Shown piece after piece: positions 24,113 to 33,101 of a stretch of DNA of 64,000 nucleotides (position 1 is the stretch's first letter; each line of letters starts with the position of its first letter). The notes beneath the pieces are model-generated. The model saw nothing but the letters and a program-made list of their open reading frames with translations. It made no database searches and was not told the origin of the DNA. Made by a program: the position numbers and the translations under genes. The stretch is from Micromonospora coxensis (GTDB taxonomy: Bacteria > Actinomycetota > Actinomycetes > Mycobacteriales > Micromonosporaceae): the NCBI RefSeq assembly GCF_900090295.1, contig NZ_LT607753.1:5642001-5706000 (forward strand), given 5' to 3'.

Positions 24113-25507
24113 TCAGGACCGGCGGCCCGGCCAGCGCCGGCCGCCGGTCTTCTGCTCGCGGGCCTCCCGGGTCATCCGGCCGACCAGCCCGAACCGGTTG
24201 ACCTGCCGGGGTGTCGCCTCCGGGTCGGCCAGCAGCATCACCACGCTCGCCCCGCCGAGCCGGGCCCGGTCGATGCTGACCGAGCCGTTGGCCTGCAACG
24301 CCACCCGCTTGGCGATGTCCAGCCCCAGCCCGGTGGAGCCCTGGTCGCTGGCGCCGCGGCGCAACGCCCGGTCCGGGTTGGCGATGCCCGGTCCGGCGTC
24401 GTCGATGCGGATCGCCACGTACCCGTCCCGCCGGGAGACCGCCACCTCGAAGGCGGTGCCCTGCGGGGTGTAGCGGAAGACGTTGCCGATGACCGCGTCC
24501 AGCGCGGCGGCCAGCTCGGCCCGGGGGACCGGCGCGGGGATCCGCAGCTGGGCCCCGATCACCCGGTGCGGGCGGTTCTGGTCGCCGGCCAGGGCCGCCC
24601 AGAAGACCATCCGGTCCCGGACCACCTCGCTGACGTCGCACTCCGCCGGCCCGGCCTCGTGGGTGATCGCCTTGCGGGTGGTCTTGATCAGCACGTCGAT
24701 CTCACCCTCCAGGGTGACGATCGCCTGCCGGATCCGCCGGATCGTCCGCCGCCGGTCCAGCTCCGCCGGGGTGAACGAGCCGACGCTGGTGTCGTCGGAG
24801 TCCAGCCCTTCGGCGTCCAGCCGCAGCACGGTCAGCGGGGTGCGCAGCCGGTGCGACAGGTCCGCCACCAGCTCCCGCTCGTCGGTACGGGCGGTGACCA
24901 GCCGGTCCGCCATCCGGTTGAACGCGTACCCGGCCTCGGCCAGCTCCCGTGGCCCGCTGGGCTCCACCCGCACGCCCAGGTCGCCGTCGCCGACGGCCAG
25001 CGCGGCCCGGACCAGCCCCCGGGTCGAGTCGACCGCGCGGGCCGCCACCCGGTCCACCACGATCACCGCCGCGCCGACCAGCGCCACGGCCACCGCGGCC
25101 AGCAGCAACCACGTCCCGCCGGCGCCGTCGTCCAGCTCGTCGGCGGGGACGAACGTCTCCACCACGGCGACCCGGTCGTCGAGCACCACCGGGTCCAGCC
25201 GCAGCACTCCGCCGTTCACGTCGACGAGCACCGACCGCTTCCCGTCACGGGCCCGCTCCAGGTCCGCGTCGGCGGCCCGCCCGGCGGGCTCCGCGCCGCC
25301 CAGCCCGTGCACGACCGGCCGGGTCGCCGGGTCGTCGCCGCTGGCCTCCACGGCCCGGCGGACCGCCGCCGGCTCGGTGCTGACCGCGAGCGCCCCGGTG
25401 ACCAGCGCGCCCCGCCGCGCCGCGTCGGCCAGCGCCTCGTCGCGCACCTCGTCGCGCAGGCTCAGCCCGAGGGGGACCAGGAAGGCGAGCGCGACAAGCG
25501 CGCACAT
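24113..25507 (-). CDS. Two-component sensor histidine kinase
   Basis: About 464 residues from ATG 25507. Layout: N-terminal helix (ALVALAFLVPLGLSL), extracytoplasmic sensor domain of about 120 residues, second helix (WLLLAAVAVALVGAAVIVV), HAMP linker, H-box LVADLSHRLRTPLTVL (phospho-His; SHRLRTPL in place of the usual SHELRTPL), N-box AVIGNVFRYTPQGT, G1 IDDAGPGI, and G2 STGLGLDIAKRVA. Partner of the regulator upstream. The reading frame is open to a CTG at 25540 that overlaps the regulator's TGA (CTGA), and the sequence LRPALAYLTAG there looks coding, so a rare CTG start is possible. Confidence 0.88.
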   Translation of the reverse strand: MCALVALAFLVPLGLSLRDEVRDEALADAARRGALVTGALAVSTEPAAVRRAVEASGDDPATRPVVHGLGGAEPAGRAADADLERARDGKRSVLVDVNGGVLRLDPVVLDDRVAVVETFVPADELDDGAGGTWLLLAAVAVALVGAAVIVVDRVAARAVDSTRGLVRAALAVGDGDLGVRVEPSGPRELAEAGYAFNRMADRLVTARTDERELVADLSHRLRTPLTVLRLDAEGLDSDDTSVGSFTPAELDRRRTIRRIRQAIVTLEGEIDVLIKTTRKAITHEAGPAECDVSEVVRDRMVFWAALAGDQNRPHRVIGAQLRIPAPVPRAELAAALDAVIGNVFRYTPQGTAFEVAVSRRDGYVAIRIDDAGPGIANPDRALRRGASDQGSTGLGLDIAKRVALQANGSVSIDRARLGGASVVMLLADPEATPRQVNRFGLVGRMTREAREQKTGGRRWPGRRS

Positions 25508-25536
25508 GCCGGCGGTGAGGTACGCCAGCGCCGGCC

Positions 25537-26226
25537 TCAGTCCGGGGCCACCAGCCGGAAGCCCACCCCCCGCACGGTGCGCAGGTAGCGCGGCTTCGCC
25601 GCGGACTCGCCCATCTTTCGGCGCAGCCAGTACAGGTGAACGTCGATGGTCTGGTCCTCGCCGACCGACGGCTGCCGCCATACCTCCTCCAAGAGCTCCC
25701 GCCGGGACACTACCCGGCCGGGTCGTGCGGCGAGATACGCCAGCAGGTCGAATTCCTTGCGGGTCAGCGCCAGCGGCTCCCCGTCGAGCAGCGCGCTGCG
25801 CTCGCCCACGTCCACCCGCAGCCCGCCGACGGTGTGCACGGCCGGCTGCACGGTGCGGCTGGCCCGGCCGACCCGGCGCAGCACGGTGGTGATCCGGGCG
25901 TCGAGGTGCGCGCCGGTGAACGGCTTGACCATGTAGTCGTCGGCGCCGGCGCGCAGCAGCCGGACCACCGACTGCTCGTCGTCGCGGGCGGTGGCGATGA
26001 TGATCGGCACGTCGGTGATGCCGCGCAGCATCCGCAGCGCGTCGGAGCCGTCCAGGTCGGGCAGGCCCAGGTCCAGCACGACGAGGTCCGGGGTCTCGGC
26101 GGCGACCCGGCGCAGCGCGTCCAGCGCCGTGCCGACGGCGTGCACGGCGTGCCCCCGCTCGGTGAGGGACCGCAGCATCGCGCCGCGTACGACGTGATCG
26201 TCTTCGACCAGGAGCACGGTGGCCAC
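25537..26226 (-). CDS. OmpR/PhoB-family response regulator
   Basis: 229 residues. The receiver domain has the acidic pair Asp9/Asp10 (VEDD), phospho-acceptor Asp52 (LVVLDLGLPDLDG), and Lys in DYMVKPF. The C-terminal winged helix is of OmpR type: LTRKEFDLLAYLAARPGRVVSR, then VGEDQTIDVHLYWLRRKMGE and LRTVRGVGFRL. It is activated by the adjacent kinase; the regulon is unknown. GTG 26226 fits VATVLLVEDDH; the longer frame upstream is non-coding. Confidence 0.92.
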   Translation of the reverse strand: MATVLLVEDDHVVRGAMLRSLTERGHAVHAVGTALDALRRVAAETPDLVVLDLGLPDLDGSDALRMLRGITDVPIIIATARDDEQSVVRLLRAGADDYMVKPFTGAHLDARITTVLRRVGRASRTVQPAVHTVGGLRVDVGERSALLDGEPLALTRKEFDLLAYLAARPGRVVSRRELLEEVWRQPSVGEDQTIDVHLYWLRRKMGESAAKPRYLRTVRGVGFRLVAPD

Positions 26227-26299
26227 GTCAGCACCGTACTGCCCGTGGCAAGTTGATCGCGTTGCGGCGTCCGGGCCGACCGGGCAAGCTGGCACGACG

Positions 26300-27220
26300 A
26301 TGACGTTCACGCTGTTTCCCGACGCCCGCGCGGCCCTGGCTCGCGACAGCCTCGCCGGTCTGTCGGTCGGCGACGCCCTGGGATCGCAGTTCTTCGTGCC
26401 GGGCCGGCACCCCGGCGACATCGCGGCCGGGCGGCTGCCCCCGCCGCCCTGGCAGTGGACCGACGACACGGAGATGGCCTGCTCCGTGCTGGCGGAGCTG
26501 GCCGAGCACGGCGACGTCGACCGGGACCGCCTCGCGCTGGCCTTCGCCCGGCGCTGCGAGCCGTACCGGGGGTACGGGCCGGGCGCGGTGACGATCCTGC
26601 GGCTCATCCGCGCCGGCACGCCGTGGCCGGTCGCCGCCGCGTCGGCCTTCGACGGGCAGGGCTCCTGCGGCAACGGCGCGGCGATGCGGGTCGGCCCGCT
26701 CGGCGCCTGGCACGCCGACTCCACCACGAGGGCGGCGGCCCGTGCCCGGGCCTCGGCCGAGATCACCCACGCCCACCCGGAGGGGATCGCCGGGGCGGTC
26801 GCGGTGGCCGTCGCCGCCTCGCTCGCCGCCCGGGCCCGGCTCGACGGCGACCGGCCGGACCCGGCCCGGCTGCTGGCCGCGGTCGCCGCCGCGCTGGACC
26901 CCGCCGCCGAGGTGGCCCGGGGGGTACGCCGCGCCGCCGCCCTGCTCGGCCGGTCGCTCGCCGAGGCGGTCGACGGACTCGGCAACGGCTCCCGGGTCAC
27001 CGCCCAGGACACCGTCGCCTTCACGCTCTGGGTGGCCGCCACCCACCTCGCCGACTACCCGGCGGCGGTGCGCGCCTGCGTCGAGGCGGGCGGGGACGTC
27101 GACACCACCGCCGCGATCGTCGGCTCGGTGGTGGCCGCGCACACCGGGGTGGGCACCCCGGGTGGCGTGCCGGACGGCTGGCTGGCGGCCCGGGAGCCGC
27201 TGCCCGAGTGGGTGCGCTGA
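26300..27220 (+). CDS. ADP-ribosylglycohydrolase family protein
   Basis: 306 residues. Removes ADP-ribose from modified proteins or small molecules, or related hydrolysis; needs two Mg ions. Metal sites: SVGDALGSQ and WTDDTEMA near the N-terminus, GSCGNGAAMRVGPLG in the middle, and GGDVDTTAAIVGSVVAAH at the C-terminus, all signatures of the DraG/ARH fold. No ADP-ribosyltransferase (DraT) or nitrogenase gene is nearby. It is divergent from the two-component operon, with only 73 bases between. ATG 26300 is chosen because upstream codons are not protein-like. Confidence 0.88.
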   Translation: MTFTLFPDARAALARDSLAGLSVGDALGSQFFVPGRHPGDIAAGRLPPPPWQWTDDTEMACSVLAELAEHGDVDRDRLALAFARRCEPYRGYGPGAVTILRLIRAGTPWPVAAASAFDGQGSCGNGAAMRVGPLGAWHADSTTRAAARARASAEITHAHPEGIAGAVAVAVAASLAARARLDGDRPDPARLLAAVAAALDPAAEVARGVRRAAALLGRSLAEAVDGLGNGSRVTAQDTVAFTLWVAATHLADYPAAVRACVEAGGDVDTTAAIVGSVVAAHTGVGTPGGVPDGWLAAREPLPEWVR

Positions 27221-27222
27221 GG

Positions 27223-28056
27223 TCAGCGGGACCCCACCGGTTCGGCCGCCGGACGCAACTCGTCGGTCGACGGCTCGCTCTCCGGTTGCTCGTCGTCCGG
27301 CTCGGCCCGGTGCCGCGCCCGGCTGACCGCCCAGCCGATCAGCGCGCCCCCGCCGAGGCCGATCAGCAGGCCGCCGCCGAGCAGGACGTCCGCGCTCGGC
27401 CCGCCGCCGTCGCCGTCGGCCGTCGCCGGCTCGGCCGCCCGTGCCGGCTCGCCGCCCGGCTCCCCGGCCGCGCCGCCGTGCGGGTGCCCGGCCGGCGCCC
27501 CGGCCGCCGCCGGCAGCAGGGTCAGCGTCGGCGCCGGGTGCGCCCCGCCGTCGCGGTCGGCCCAGCGGACCACCGTGCCGTCCGAGTACGTCTGCACCAC
27601 TTCGAACTCCATCCGGTCGGTCTGCGGCAGCGGGCCCATGGCGACGGAGAGCCGGGCCGGGCCGGGTGTCGGCGCGCCGGCGGCCCGGGTCCACACCACC
27701 GAGGCGGTCACCGTGGTGACCCCGGGGGCGTGGATGCCGGCCACCGGCCGGTCCAGGGTGCGGGAGGTCATCAGCGGCGCCCAGCCGTCCACCGACAGCG
27801 GGTAGACCTCGCCGACCGGGGCGTCCTCCGGCAATTTGAACTCGATCTTCTCGGTCCGTGCGCCGGGCCGCTGCTCGGGCACCACCAGGCGCAGGGTCAC
27901 CGCCTCGCCCTGCGTCGCCTGCGTCGGCGTGGTCGTCACGCCCGCCGCCGACGCGGCCCCCGGCCAGCCGAGCACGCCGGCCACGGCCGTGGCCAGCACG
28001 AGTACGGTCCGGCCCCGCCGGCTGCCGCTGCGGGTCGTCGTCATCCGTGCCCCCAT
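27223..28056 (-). CDS. YcnI-like DUF1775 exported membrane-anchored protein
   Basis: 277 residues. Signal peptide (RGRTVLVLATAVAGVLGWPGAASA), a DUF1775/YcnI domain (residues about 40-175: RLVVPEQRP, EKIEFKLPEDAPVGEVYPLSVDGWAP, VEFEVVQTY-like EFEVVQTYSDGTVVRWAD), a Pro/Ala/Gly linker, a C-terminal helix (VLLGGGLLIGLGGGALIGWAV) and an acidic tail. YcnI proteins bind Cu(II) through the histidine that becomes residue 1 after signal cleavage. Here the expected mature start is AGVTTTP, with no histidine, although the Trp is kept. A copper role is therefore doubtful. ATG 28056 or 28044; neither has a strong ribosome site. It converges on the ADP-ribosylglycohydrolase gene with a 2-base gap. Confidence 0.82.
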   Translation of the reverse strand: MGARMTTTRSGSRRGRTVLVLATAVAGVLGWPGAASAAGVTTTPTQATQGEAVTLRLVVPEQRPGARTEKIEFKLPEDAPVGEVYPLSVDGWAPLMTSRTLDRPVAGIHAPGVTTVTASVVWTRAAGAPTPGPARLSVAMGPLPQTDRMEFEVVQTYSDGTVVRWADRDGGAHPAPTLTLLPAAAGAPAGHPHGGAAGEPGGEPARAAEPATADGDGGGPSADVLLGGGLLIGLGGGALIGWAVSRARHRAEPDDEQPESEPSTDELRPAAEPVGSR

Positions 28057-28247
28057 CCGTCTTCACGCGGCCGGCACCGGCTCCGGCCACACCCGGTAGT
28101 TCGGACGCGGGGCCGGAAAGGTTCAACGGTCGGCGGGACGACATCCCGGCCCTTCCTTTCCCGACGACCGGGCGGAAACGGGCGACCGATAGCATCGCAG
28201 GAGCCGGACCCCGGCACATCCGTACCGTCTGCAGCTGAGGAGTCACC

Positions 28248-30263
28248 GTGTCCGCACCCCGTACCCCCGCAGTGGCCGACCCCGTCGTCGTCGCCGCCGG
28301 GACCACGGCGGCCGACGCGGTGGCCGCGGCCGGGCTGCCCGCCGCCGGCCCGAAGGCGATCGTGGTGGTCCGTGATCCGCAGGGCCAGCTGCGCGACCTG
28401 GACTGGGCGCCGGCCGAGGACACCACGGTCGAGCCGGTCGCGATGGACACCCCGGACGGGCTGAACGTGCTGCGTCACTCGTGCGCGCACGTGCTCGCCC
28501 AGGCCGTGCAGGACGTCTTCCCCGAGGCGAAGCTCGGCATCGGCCCGCCGATCGAGAACGGCTTCTACTACGACTTCGCCGTCGACAAGCCGTTCCAGCC
28601 GGACGACCTGGCCAGGCTCGAGAAGCGGATGCAGGAGATCGTCAAGTCCGGGCAGCGCTTCCGCCGCCGGCGCTTCGACAGCCTGGAGCAGGCGAAGGCC
28701 GAGCTGGCCGCCGAGCCGTTCAAGCTGGAGCTGATCGAGGTCAAGGGGGAAGGGCTCGACTCCTCCGAGGTGATGGAGGTGGGCGGCGGCGAGCTGACCA
28801 TCTACGACAACCTCGCCGCGACCGAGGAGAAGGTCTGCTGGTCGGACCTCTGCCGGGGCCCGCACCTGCCGAACACCCGGCTGATCGGCGCGTTCAAGCT
28901 GATGCGCTCGGCCGCCGCCTACTGGCGCGGCTCGGAGAAGAACCCGCAGTTGCAGCGGGTGTACGGCACCGCGTGGCCGACCCGGGACGAGCTCAAGGCG
29001 TACCTGAAGCTGCTGGAGGAGGCCGCCCGGCGCGACCACCGCAAGCTCGGCGCGGACCTGGACCTGTTCAGCTTCCCCGACGAGATCGGCTCCGGCCTGC
29101 CGGTGTTCCACCCCAAGGGCGGTGTGATCAAGCGGGAGATGGAGGACTACGTCCGGGCCCGCCACATCGAGGAGGGCTTCCAGTACGTCGGCACCCCGCA
29201 CATCTCCAAGGAAGGTCTCTTCCACACGTCGGGCCACCTGCCGTACTACGCCGACGGGATGTTCCCGCCCATCGAGTTCGAGGGCGCGGACTACTACCTC
29301 AAGGCGATGAACTGCCCGATGCACAACCTGATCTACCGCTCGCGCGGGCGGTCCTACCGCGAGCTGCCGATGCGGCTGTTCGAGTTCGGCTCGGTGTACC
29401 GCTACGAGAAGTCCGGCGTCATCCACGGGCTGACCCGGGTGCGCGGCTTCACCCAGGACGACTCGCACTCCTACTGCACCAGGGAACAGGCGCCGGCCGA
29501 GGTCAAGCACCTGCTGAACTTCGTGCTCGGCCTGCTGAAGGACTTCGGCATCGACGACTTCTACCTGGAGCTGTCGACCCGCGACGAGTCCAAGCCGGAG
29601 AAGTTCGTCGGCACCGAGGAGGACTGGGCGACGGCGACGGCGGTGCTGGAGCAGTGCGCCCGCGAGACCGGGCTGGACCTGGTGCCCGACCCGGGCGGCG
29701 CGGCCTTCTACGGCCCGAAGATCTCGGTGCAGGCCAAGGACGCGATCGGCCGTACCTGGCAGATGTCGACGATCCAGTACGACTTCAACCAGCCCAAGGG
29801 CTTCGGCCTGGAGTACCAGGCGGCCGACGGCACCCGGCAGCAGCCCGTCATGATCCACTGCGCCAAGTTCGGGTCCATCGAGCGGTTCGTCGGTGTGCTC
29901 ACCGAGCACTACGCGGGCGCGTTCCCGGCCTGGCTGGCCCCGGTGCAGGTGGTCGGCATCCCGATCCGTGAGGACCACACCGAGTACCTGCACGAGTTCG
30001 TGGCCACGCTGCGCGCCGAGGGCATCCGCGCCCAGGTGGACAGCGGCGACGACCGGATGCAGAAGAAGATCCGCACCGCCCAGCAGCAGAAGATCCCGTT
30101 CATGGTGATCGCCGGCGACGACGACGTGGCGGCCGGCACGGTCTCCTTCCGCTACCGCGACGGCTCGCAGCGCAACGGCGTGCCGGTGGCCGAGGCGGTG
30201 GCGCACGTGCGGGACGTGGTCTCCTCCCGCGCCAACTCCGGCCCGTCCGCCGTGGAGAACTGA
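28248..30263 (+). CDS. thrS: Threonyl-tRNA synthetase
   Basis: 671 residues, class II synthetase charging tRNA-Thr. TGS-like N-terminal domain, editing domain with [11 protein letters not shown] and the second metal-type motif [11 protein letters not shown], catalytic core with motif 1 region, zinc ligands in AMNCPMHN, motif 2 [28 protein letters not shown], motif 3 [17 protein letters not shown], and the anticodon-binding domain (PVQVVGIPI to the end). GTG start 28248, about 7 bases after GAGG. Family length is about 640-680. It begins the conserved thrS-HIT-pgsA-pimA block. No T-box leader is visible. Confidence 0.97.
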   Translation: MSAPRTPAVADPVVVAAGTTAADAVAAAGLPAAGPKAIVVVRDPQGQLRDLDWAPAEDTTVEPVAMDTPDGLNVLRHSCAHVLAQAVQDVFPEAKLGIGPPIENGFYYDFAVDKPFQPDDLARLEKRMQEIVKSGQRFRRRRFDSLEQAKAELAAEPFKLELIEVKGEGLDSSEVMEVGGGELTIYDNLAATEEKVCWSDLCRGPHLPNTRLIGAFKLMRSAAAYWRGSEKNPQLQRVYGTAWPTRDELKAYLKLLEEAARRDHRKLGADLDLFSFPDEIGSGLPVFHPKGGVIKREMEDYVRARHIEEGFQYVGTPHISKEGLFHTSGHLPYYADGMFPPIEFEGADYYLKAMNCPMHNLIYRSRGRSYRELPMRLFEFGSVYRYEKSGVIHGLTRVRGFTQDDSHSYCTREQAPAEVKHLLNFVLGLLKDFGIDDFYLELSTRDESKPEKFVGTEEDWATATAVLEQCARETGLDLVPDPGGAAFYGPKISVQAKDAIGRTWQMSTIQYDFNQPKGFGLEYQAADGTRQQPVMIHCAKFGSIERFVGVLTEHYAGAFPAWLAPVQVVGIPIREDHTEYLHEFVATLRAEGIRAQVDSGDDRMQKKIRTAQQQKIPFMVIAGDDDVAAGTVSFRYRDGSQRNGVPVAEAVAHVRDVVSSRANSGPSAVEN

Positions 30264-30278
30264 GCCGCGATCCGCCTC

Positions 30279-30312
30279 CGGTGGCGGTGTCCGAGGTCGG
30301 ACACCGCCACCG
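30279..30312 (+). terminator. thrS terminator hairpin
   Basis: Perfect 15-bp stem CGGTGGCGGTGTCCG (30279-30293) with 30298-30312, tetraloop aggt, 16 bases after the thrS stop. No U-tract. Confidence 0.8.
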
Positions 30313-30314
30313 CT

Positions 30315-30420
30315 GTGTCCGGCCCCGGTTCGCGCGTGGTGTCCGGCGCCGGTACACGCGCGGCGTCCGGCGCCGGTCCGCGCGTGGTGTCCGGCGCCGG
30401 TACACGCGCGGCGTCCGGCA
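30315..30420. repeat. 24-bp tandem repeats (about 4.4 copies)
   Basis: Units at 30315-30338, 30339-30362, 30363-30386, 30387-30410 and a partial one to 30420. Core GTGTCCGGCGCCGGTACACG; alternate units differ at TACA/TCCG, giving a 48-bp higher-order period. Being a multiple of three, the repeat reads as an 8-residue motif (SGAGTRAA / SGAGPRVV) in the same frame as the relic downstream. Confidence 0.85.
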
Positions 30421-30579
30421 CTTGGTCCTGGCGCGACGCCCGCCGCGCCGAGTACGCCAACACCGGCCCCGGCGCCGCGATCAACCCGGGTGGTCCGTAG
30501 CTCACCGCCGAGGAGGCCGCCCGGCTCACCCCGGCGGACCTGGCTGGCCGGTGCGGACGGGTGGGACCCGCTGCGGTGA
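30420..30579 (+). pseudogene. Pectinesterase C-terminal relic
   Basis: The frame at 30420 reads TWSWRDARRAEYANTGPGAA, then INPGGP, an in-frame TAG (30498-30500), LTAEEAARLTPAD; after a shift near 30537-30541 it continues WLAGADGWDPLR and stops at 30577-30579. The order (DARFAEY-N-TGPGA, PQLT, AAxYTP, YLAGxDGW) matches the extreme C-terminus of bacterial pectinesterases (CE8). The catalytic domain is absent, so this is a dead fragment carrying at least one nonsense and one frameshift change. The match is from memory of the family. Confidence 0.6.
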
Positions 30580-30582
30580 CCG

Positions 30583-30588
30583 TAGGAT
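30583..30588 (+). promoter_or_regulatory. -10 box of the HIT gene (leaderless)
   Basis: TAGGAT ends 7 bases before GTG 30596, so the mRNA should begin at or next to the start codon. Confidence 0.5.
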
Positions 30589-30595
30589 CGGCGAT

Positions 30596-31153
30596 GTGAC
30601 TGGGGCGGAGCGGCACTTCGACGGCGGAACGGACAACGGCCTGGCCGACGGGCTGGAACGGCTCTGGACGCCGCACCGGATGACGTACATCTCGGGGGAG
30701 GACCGCCCCGAGGGCGGGTACGAGAAACCCACCGGCTGCCCGTTCTGCCTGGCCCCCGGCCTGCCCCCGGAGCAGAGCCTGGTCGTGGCCCGGGGCGAGC
30801 ACGTCTTCGCGGTGCTCAACCTCTACCCGTACAACCCGGGCCACCTGCTGGTCTGCCCGTACCGGCACGTCGCCGACTACACCGACCTCGACGCCGAGGA
30901 GACGGGCGAGCTGGCGGTGTTCACCCAGACCGCGATGCGGGTGGTCCGCAAGGTCAGCAACGCGCACGGCTTCAACCTGGGCATGAACCAGGGCGGCGTG
31001 GCCGGCGCCGGCATCGCCGCGCACCTGCACCAGCACGTGGTGCCGCGCTGGGGCGGCGACGCCAACTTCATGCCGGTGATCGGGCGGACGAAGGTGCTGC
31101 CGCAGGTGCTCGGCGACACTCGCGACCTCTTCGCCCGGGCCTGGCCCAGCTGA
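30596..31153 (+). CDS. HIT-family AP4A phosphorylase/hydrolase-like protein
   Basis: 185 residues. Histidine-triad motif HLHQHVVPRW at residues 143-152 (His143, 145, 147) cleaves dinucleoside polyphosphates or AMP conjugates. CPFC at residues 48-51 with further residues forms the usual zinc site, and NLYPYNPGHLLVCPYRH and GFNLGMNQGGVAGAGI are typical of the mycobacterial Rv2613c-type branch, whose gene also follows thrS. GTG 30596 is chosen from the leaderless -10 box; the long upstream frame crosses the repeats. Confidence 0.9.
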   Translation: MTGAERHFDGGTDNGLADGLERLWTPHRMTYISGEDRPEGGYEKPTGCPFCLAPGLPPEQSLVVARGEHVFAVLNLYPYNPGHLLVCPYRHVADYTDLDAEETGELAVFTQTAMRVVRKVSNAHGFNLGMNQGGVAGAGIAAHLHQHVVPRWGGDANFMPVIGRTKVLPQVLGDTRDLFARAWPS

Positions 31154-31296
31154 GCCGGCCGGTCCAGCGCTCGTCGGCCCGGTCCTCGCCGGGCGCCACC
31201 CGGCTCCGGGCGGCCGGCCTCGACGTGGCGGTCGACGGGCGGGTGGCGGCGCGCGCGGCCCCCACGGTGGTCGGGTCCACCATTACGATCTTGTGC

Positions 31297-31929
31297 ATGG
31301 CCCTGCTGCACCGCGCGGAACTGCGCCCCTCCAAGCTCGACCTCCTGGCGGCCTGGCTGCCCGGCCGTGACTGGTTCCACGGGCCGGCCGACGGCGAGGT
31401 CACCCGGGTCGCGGCGTACCGCTTCGACGACCCGGCCGGCGCGGTCGGCATCGAGACGATGCTGGTCCGGGTCGGTGACGGGCCGGTGCACCAGGTCCCA
31501 CTCAGCTACCGCGGCGCACCGCTGCCCGGCGGCGACGACCGGCTGATCGGCACCACGCACCACTCGGTGCTGGGGCAGCGCTGGGTGTACGACGCCTGCG
31601 CGGACCCGGTCTACGTCGCGGCGCTGGCCTCGGCCGTCCTGGCCGGCACCGGTCAGGCGGAGGAGTACTTCGAGGTCGACGGGGTGCGCGAGCGTCGCGC
31701 CCCGAGCATGAGCATCGCCACCACCGGCCCCGCGGTGGCCGCCCCGCCGGCCGTGGGCGCGCTGCGCGAGGTGGTGGACGCCGACCCGACGGTGATCGTC
31801 ACCGACACGGTCGAGCTGGTCGTGCCGCGCCGCCTGGTGACCCGTGACCGGTCGGACGCCGCCACGCTCACCGGCGCCTGGGACGGCCAGCCCGACCCGT
31901 TGCCGCTGGCCCACGCCACCCTCCGCTAG
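31297..31929 (+). CDS. Maltokinase N-terminal cap-like domain protein
   Basis: 210 residues. MALLHRAELRPSKLDLLAAW, then YRFDDPAGAVGIETMLVRV, VPLSYRGAPLPG and LIGTTHHSVLGQRWVYDACADPVYVAAL are the hallmarks of the cap domain found at the N-terminus of maltokinase and of CG0192-type stand-alone actinobacterial proteins. The kinase domain is absent, so no enzymatic role can be claimed. -10 box TACGAT (31284-31289) lies 7 bases before ATG 31297: leaderless. It is the first of three genes inserted between HIT and pgsA compared with mycobacteria. Confidence 0.78.
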   Translation: MALLHRAELRPSKLDLLAAWLPGRDWFHGPADGEVTRVAAYRFDDPAGAVGIETMLVRVGDGPVHQVPLSYRGAPLPGGDDRLIGTTHHSVLGQRWVYDACADPVYVAALASAVLAGTGQAEEYFEVDGVRERRAPSMSIATTGPAVAAPPAVGALREVVDADPTVIVTDTVELVVPRRLVTRDRSDAATLTGAWDGQPDPLPLAHATLR

Positions 31930-32048
31930 GCCCCGCTTAACGACGGCCGGCAGCGGCGACAGCCACGCCCCACCGTCTCATGTGGTAGGTCCTGCACCGT
32001 CGGTGACGTTCCCGCCCGTCCCGGCGCGGGAGATGACAGGATGCGGCG

Positions 32049-33101
32049 GTGACGACACGGACGTTGGGTCGCAGCGGCATCGAGGTCAGCGCCCTCGGCA
32101 TGGGGTGCTGGGCGATCGGTGGTCCCTGGGCCGAGGGGACCCGGCCGCTGGGCTGGGGCAGGGTCGACGACGAGGAGTCGGTCCGCGCCGTCCGCCGGGC
32201 GCTCGACCTCGGCGTGACCCTCTTCGACACCGCCGACACGTACGGGGCGGGGCACGGCGAGCGCATCCTCGGCCGGGCCCTGGCCGGCCGCCGGGACGAG
32301 GCGGTGATCGCCACCAAGTGGGGCTACACGTTCGACGAGCGCACCCGGCAGGCCACCGGCGAGGACGCCTCCCCGGCGTACCTGCGCCGGGCGGTCGTCG
32401 ACTCGTTGCGCCGGCTGGACACCGACCGGATCGACCTCTACCAACTGCACCTGGGCGACCTGCCGCTGCCTCGGGTGCAGGCGCTGCTCGGCACCCTGGA
32501 GGACCTGGTCGCCGACGGACTGATCCGCGCGTACGGCTGGAGCACCGACCGGGCCGACCGGATCGCCGCGTTCGCCGAGGCGGCGCCGCGCGCCACCGCC
32601 GTGCAGCACACCCTGTCGGTGCTGCGCGACACCCCGGCCATGCTGGCCGCCTGCGACAAGCACGACCTGGCCAGCGTCAACCGGGGCCCGCTCGGCATGG
32701 GGTTGCTCACCGGCAAGTACACGACGGAGTCGACGCTGCCCCGCGACGACGTGCGCGGCCTCGCCCCGACCTGGCTGGAGTGGTTCCGGGGCGGCCGCCC
32801 CGCGCCGGAGTGGCTGCGCCGGGTCGCCGCGGTGCGCGGCGCGCTGACCGCCGACGGCCGGACCCTCGCCCAGGGCGCGCTGGGCTGGCTCTGGGCACGC
32901 AGCGAGCGGACCGTGCCGATCCCCGGCTGCCGCACCGTCGCCCAGGTCGAGGAGAACGCGGCGGCGCTGCGCCTCGGCCCGCTCACCCCGGACCACTTCG
33001 CCGAGGTGGAACGGCAGCTCGCCGGGCTGCGCGCCGCCGCCCTGCGTGACGCCGACCGCCCGCACTGGCCGATGCCCCCGATCCCCGCCATCCGCCCCTG
33101 A
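32049..33101 (+). CDS. Aldo/keto reductase
   Basis: 350 residues of the AKR fold. Catalytic residues: Asp and Tyr in LFDTADTYGAGHGE, Lys in IATKWGY, His in YQLHLGD; NADPH-binding end VPIPGCRTVAQVEENAAA. RGPLGMGLLTGKY marks the AKR11/YhdN-like branch. Substrate unknown. GTG 32049 with CAGGAT six bases upstream suggests a leaderless mRNA. The C-terminus is Pro-rich and runs into a C-rich intergenic tract. Confidence 0.88.
   Translation: MTTRTLGRSGIEVSALGMGCWAIGGPWAEGTRPLGWGRVDDEESVRAVRRALDLGVTLFDTADTYGAGHGERILGRALAGRRDEAVIATKWGYTFDERTRQATGEDASPAYLRRAVVDSLRRLDTDRIDLYQLHLGDLPLPRVQALLGTLEDLVADGLIRAYGWSTDRADRIAAFAEAAPRATAVQHTLSVLRDTPAMLAACDKHDLASVNRGPLGMGLLTGKYTTESTLPRDDVRGLAPTWLEWFRGGRPAPEWLRRVAAVRGALTADGRTLAQGALGWLWARSERTVPIPGCRTVAQVEENAAALRLGPLTPDHFAEVERQLAGLRAAALRDADRPHWPMPPIPAIRP

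Larger units (their letters stand above)
30264..30595 (+). other. Non-coding thrS-HIT gap
   Basis: 332 bases that hold, in order, the thrS terminator, four and a half 24-bp tandem repeats, a decayed pectinesterase C-terminus and a -10 box for the HIT gene. No intact gene. Confidence 0.8.

Noticed and set aside
28057..28247. T-box leader for thrS
   Set aside because: No T-box sequence or specifier stem-loop was seen; only a possible -10 box (TAGCAT) near 28190.
30315..30500. Independent 61-codon gene over the tandem repeats
   Set aside because: It is explained by repeats running into the pectinesterase relic, ends at the relic's nonsense codon and has no ribosome site.
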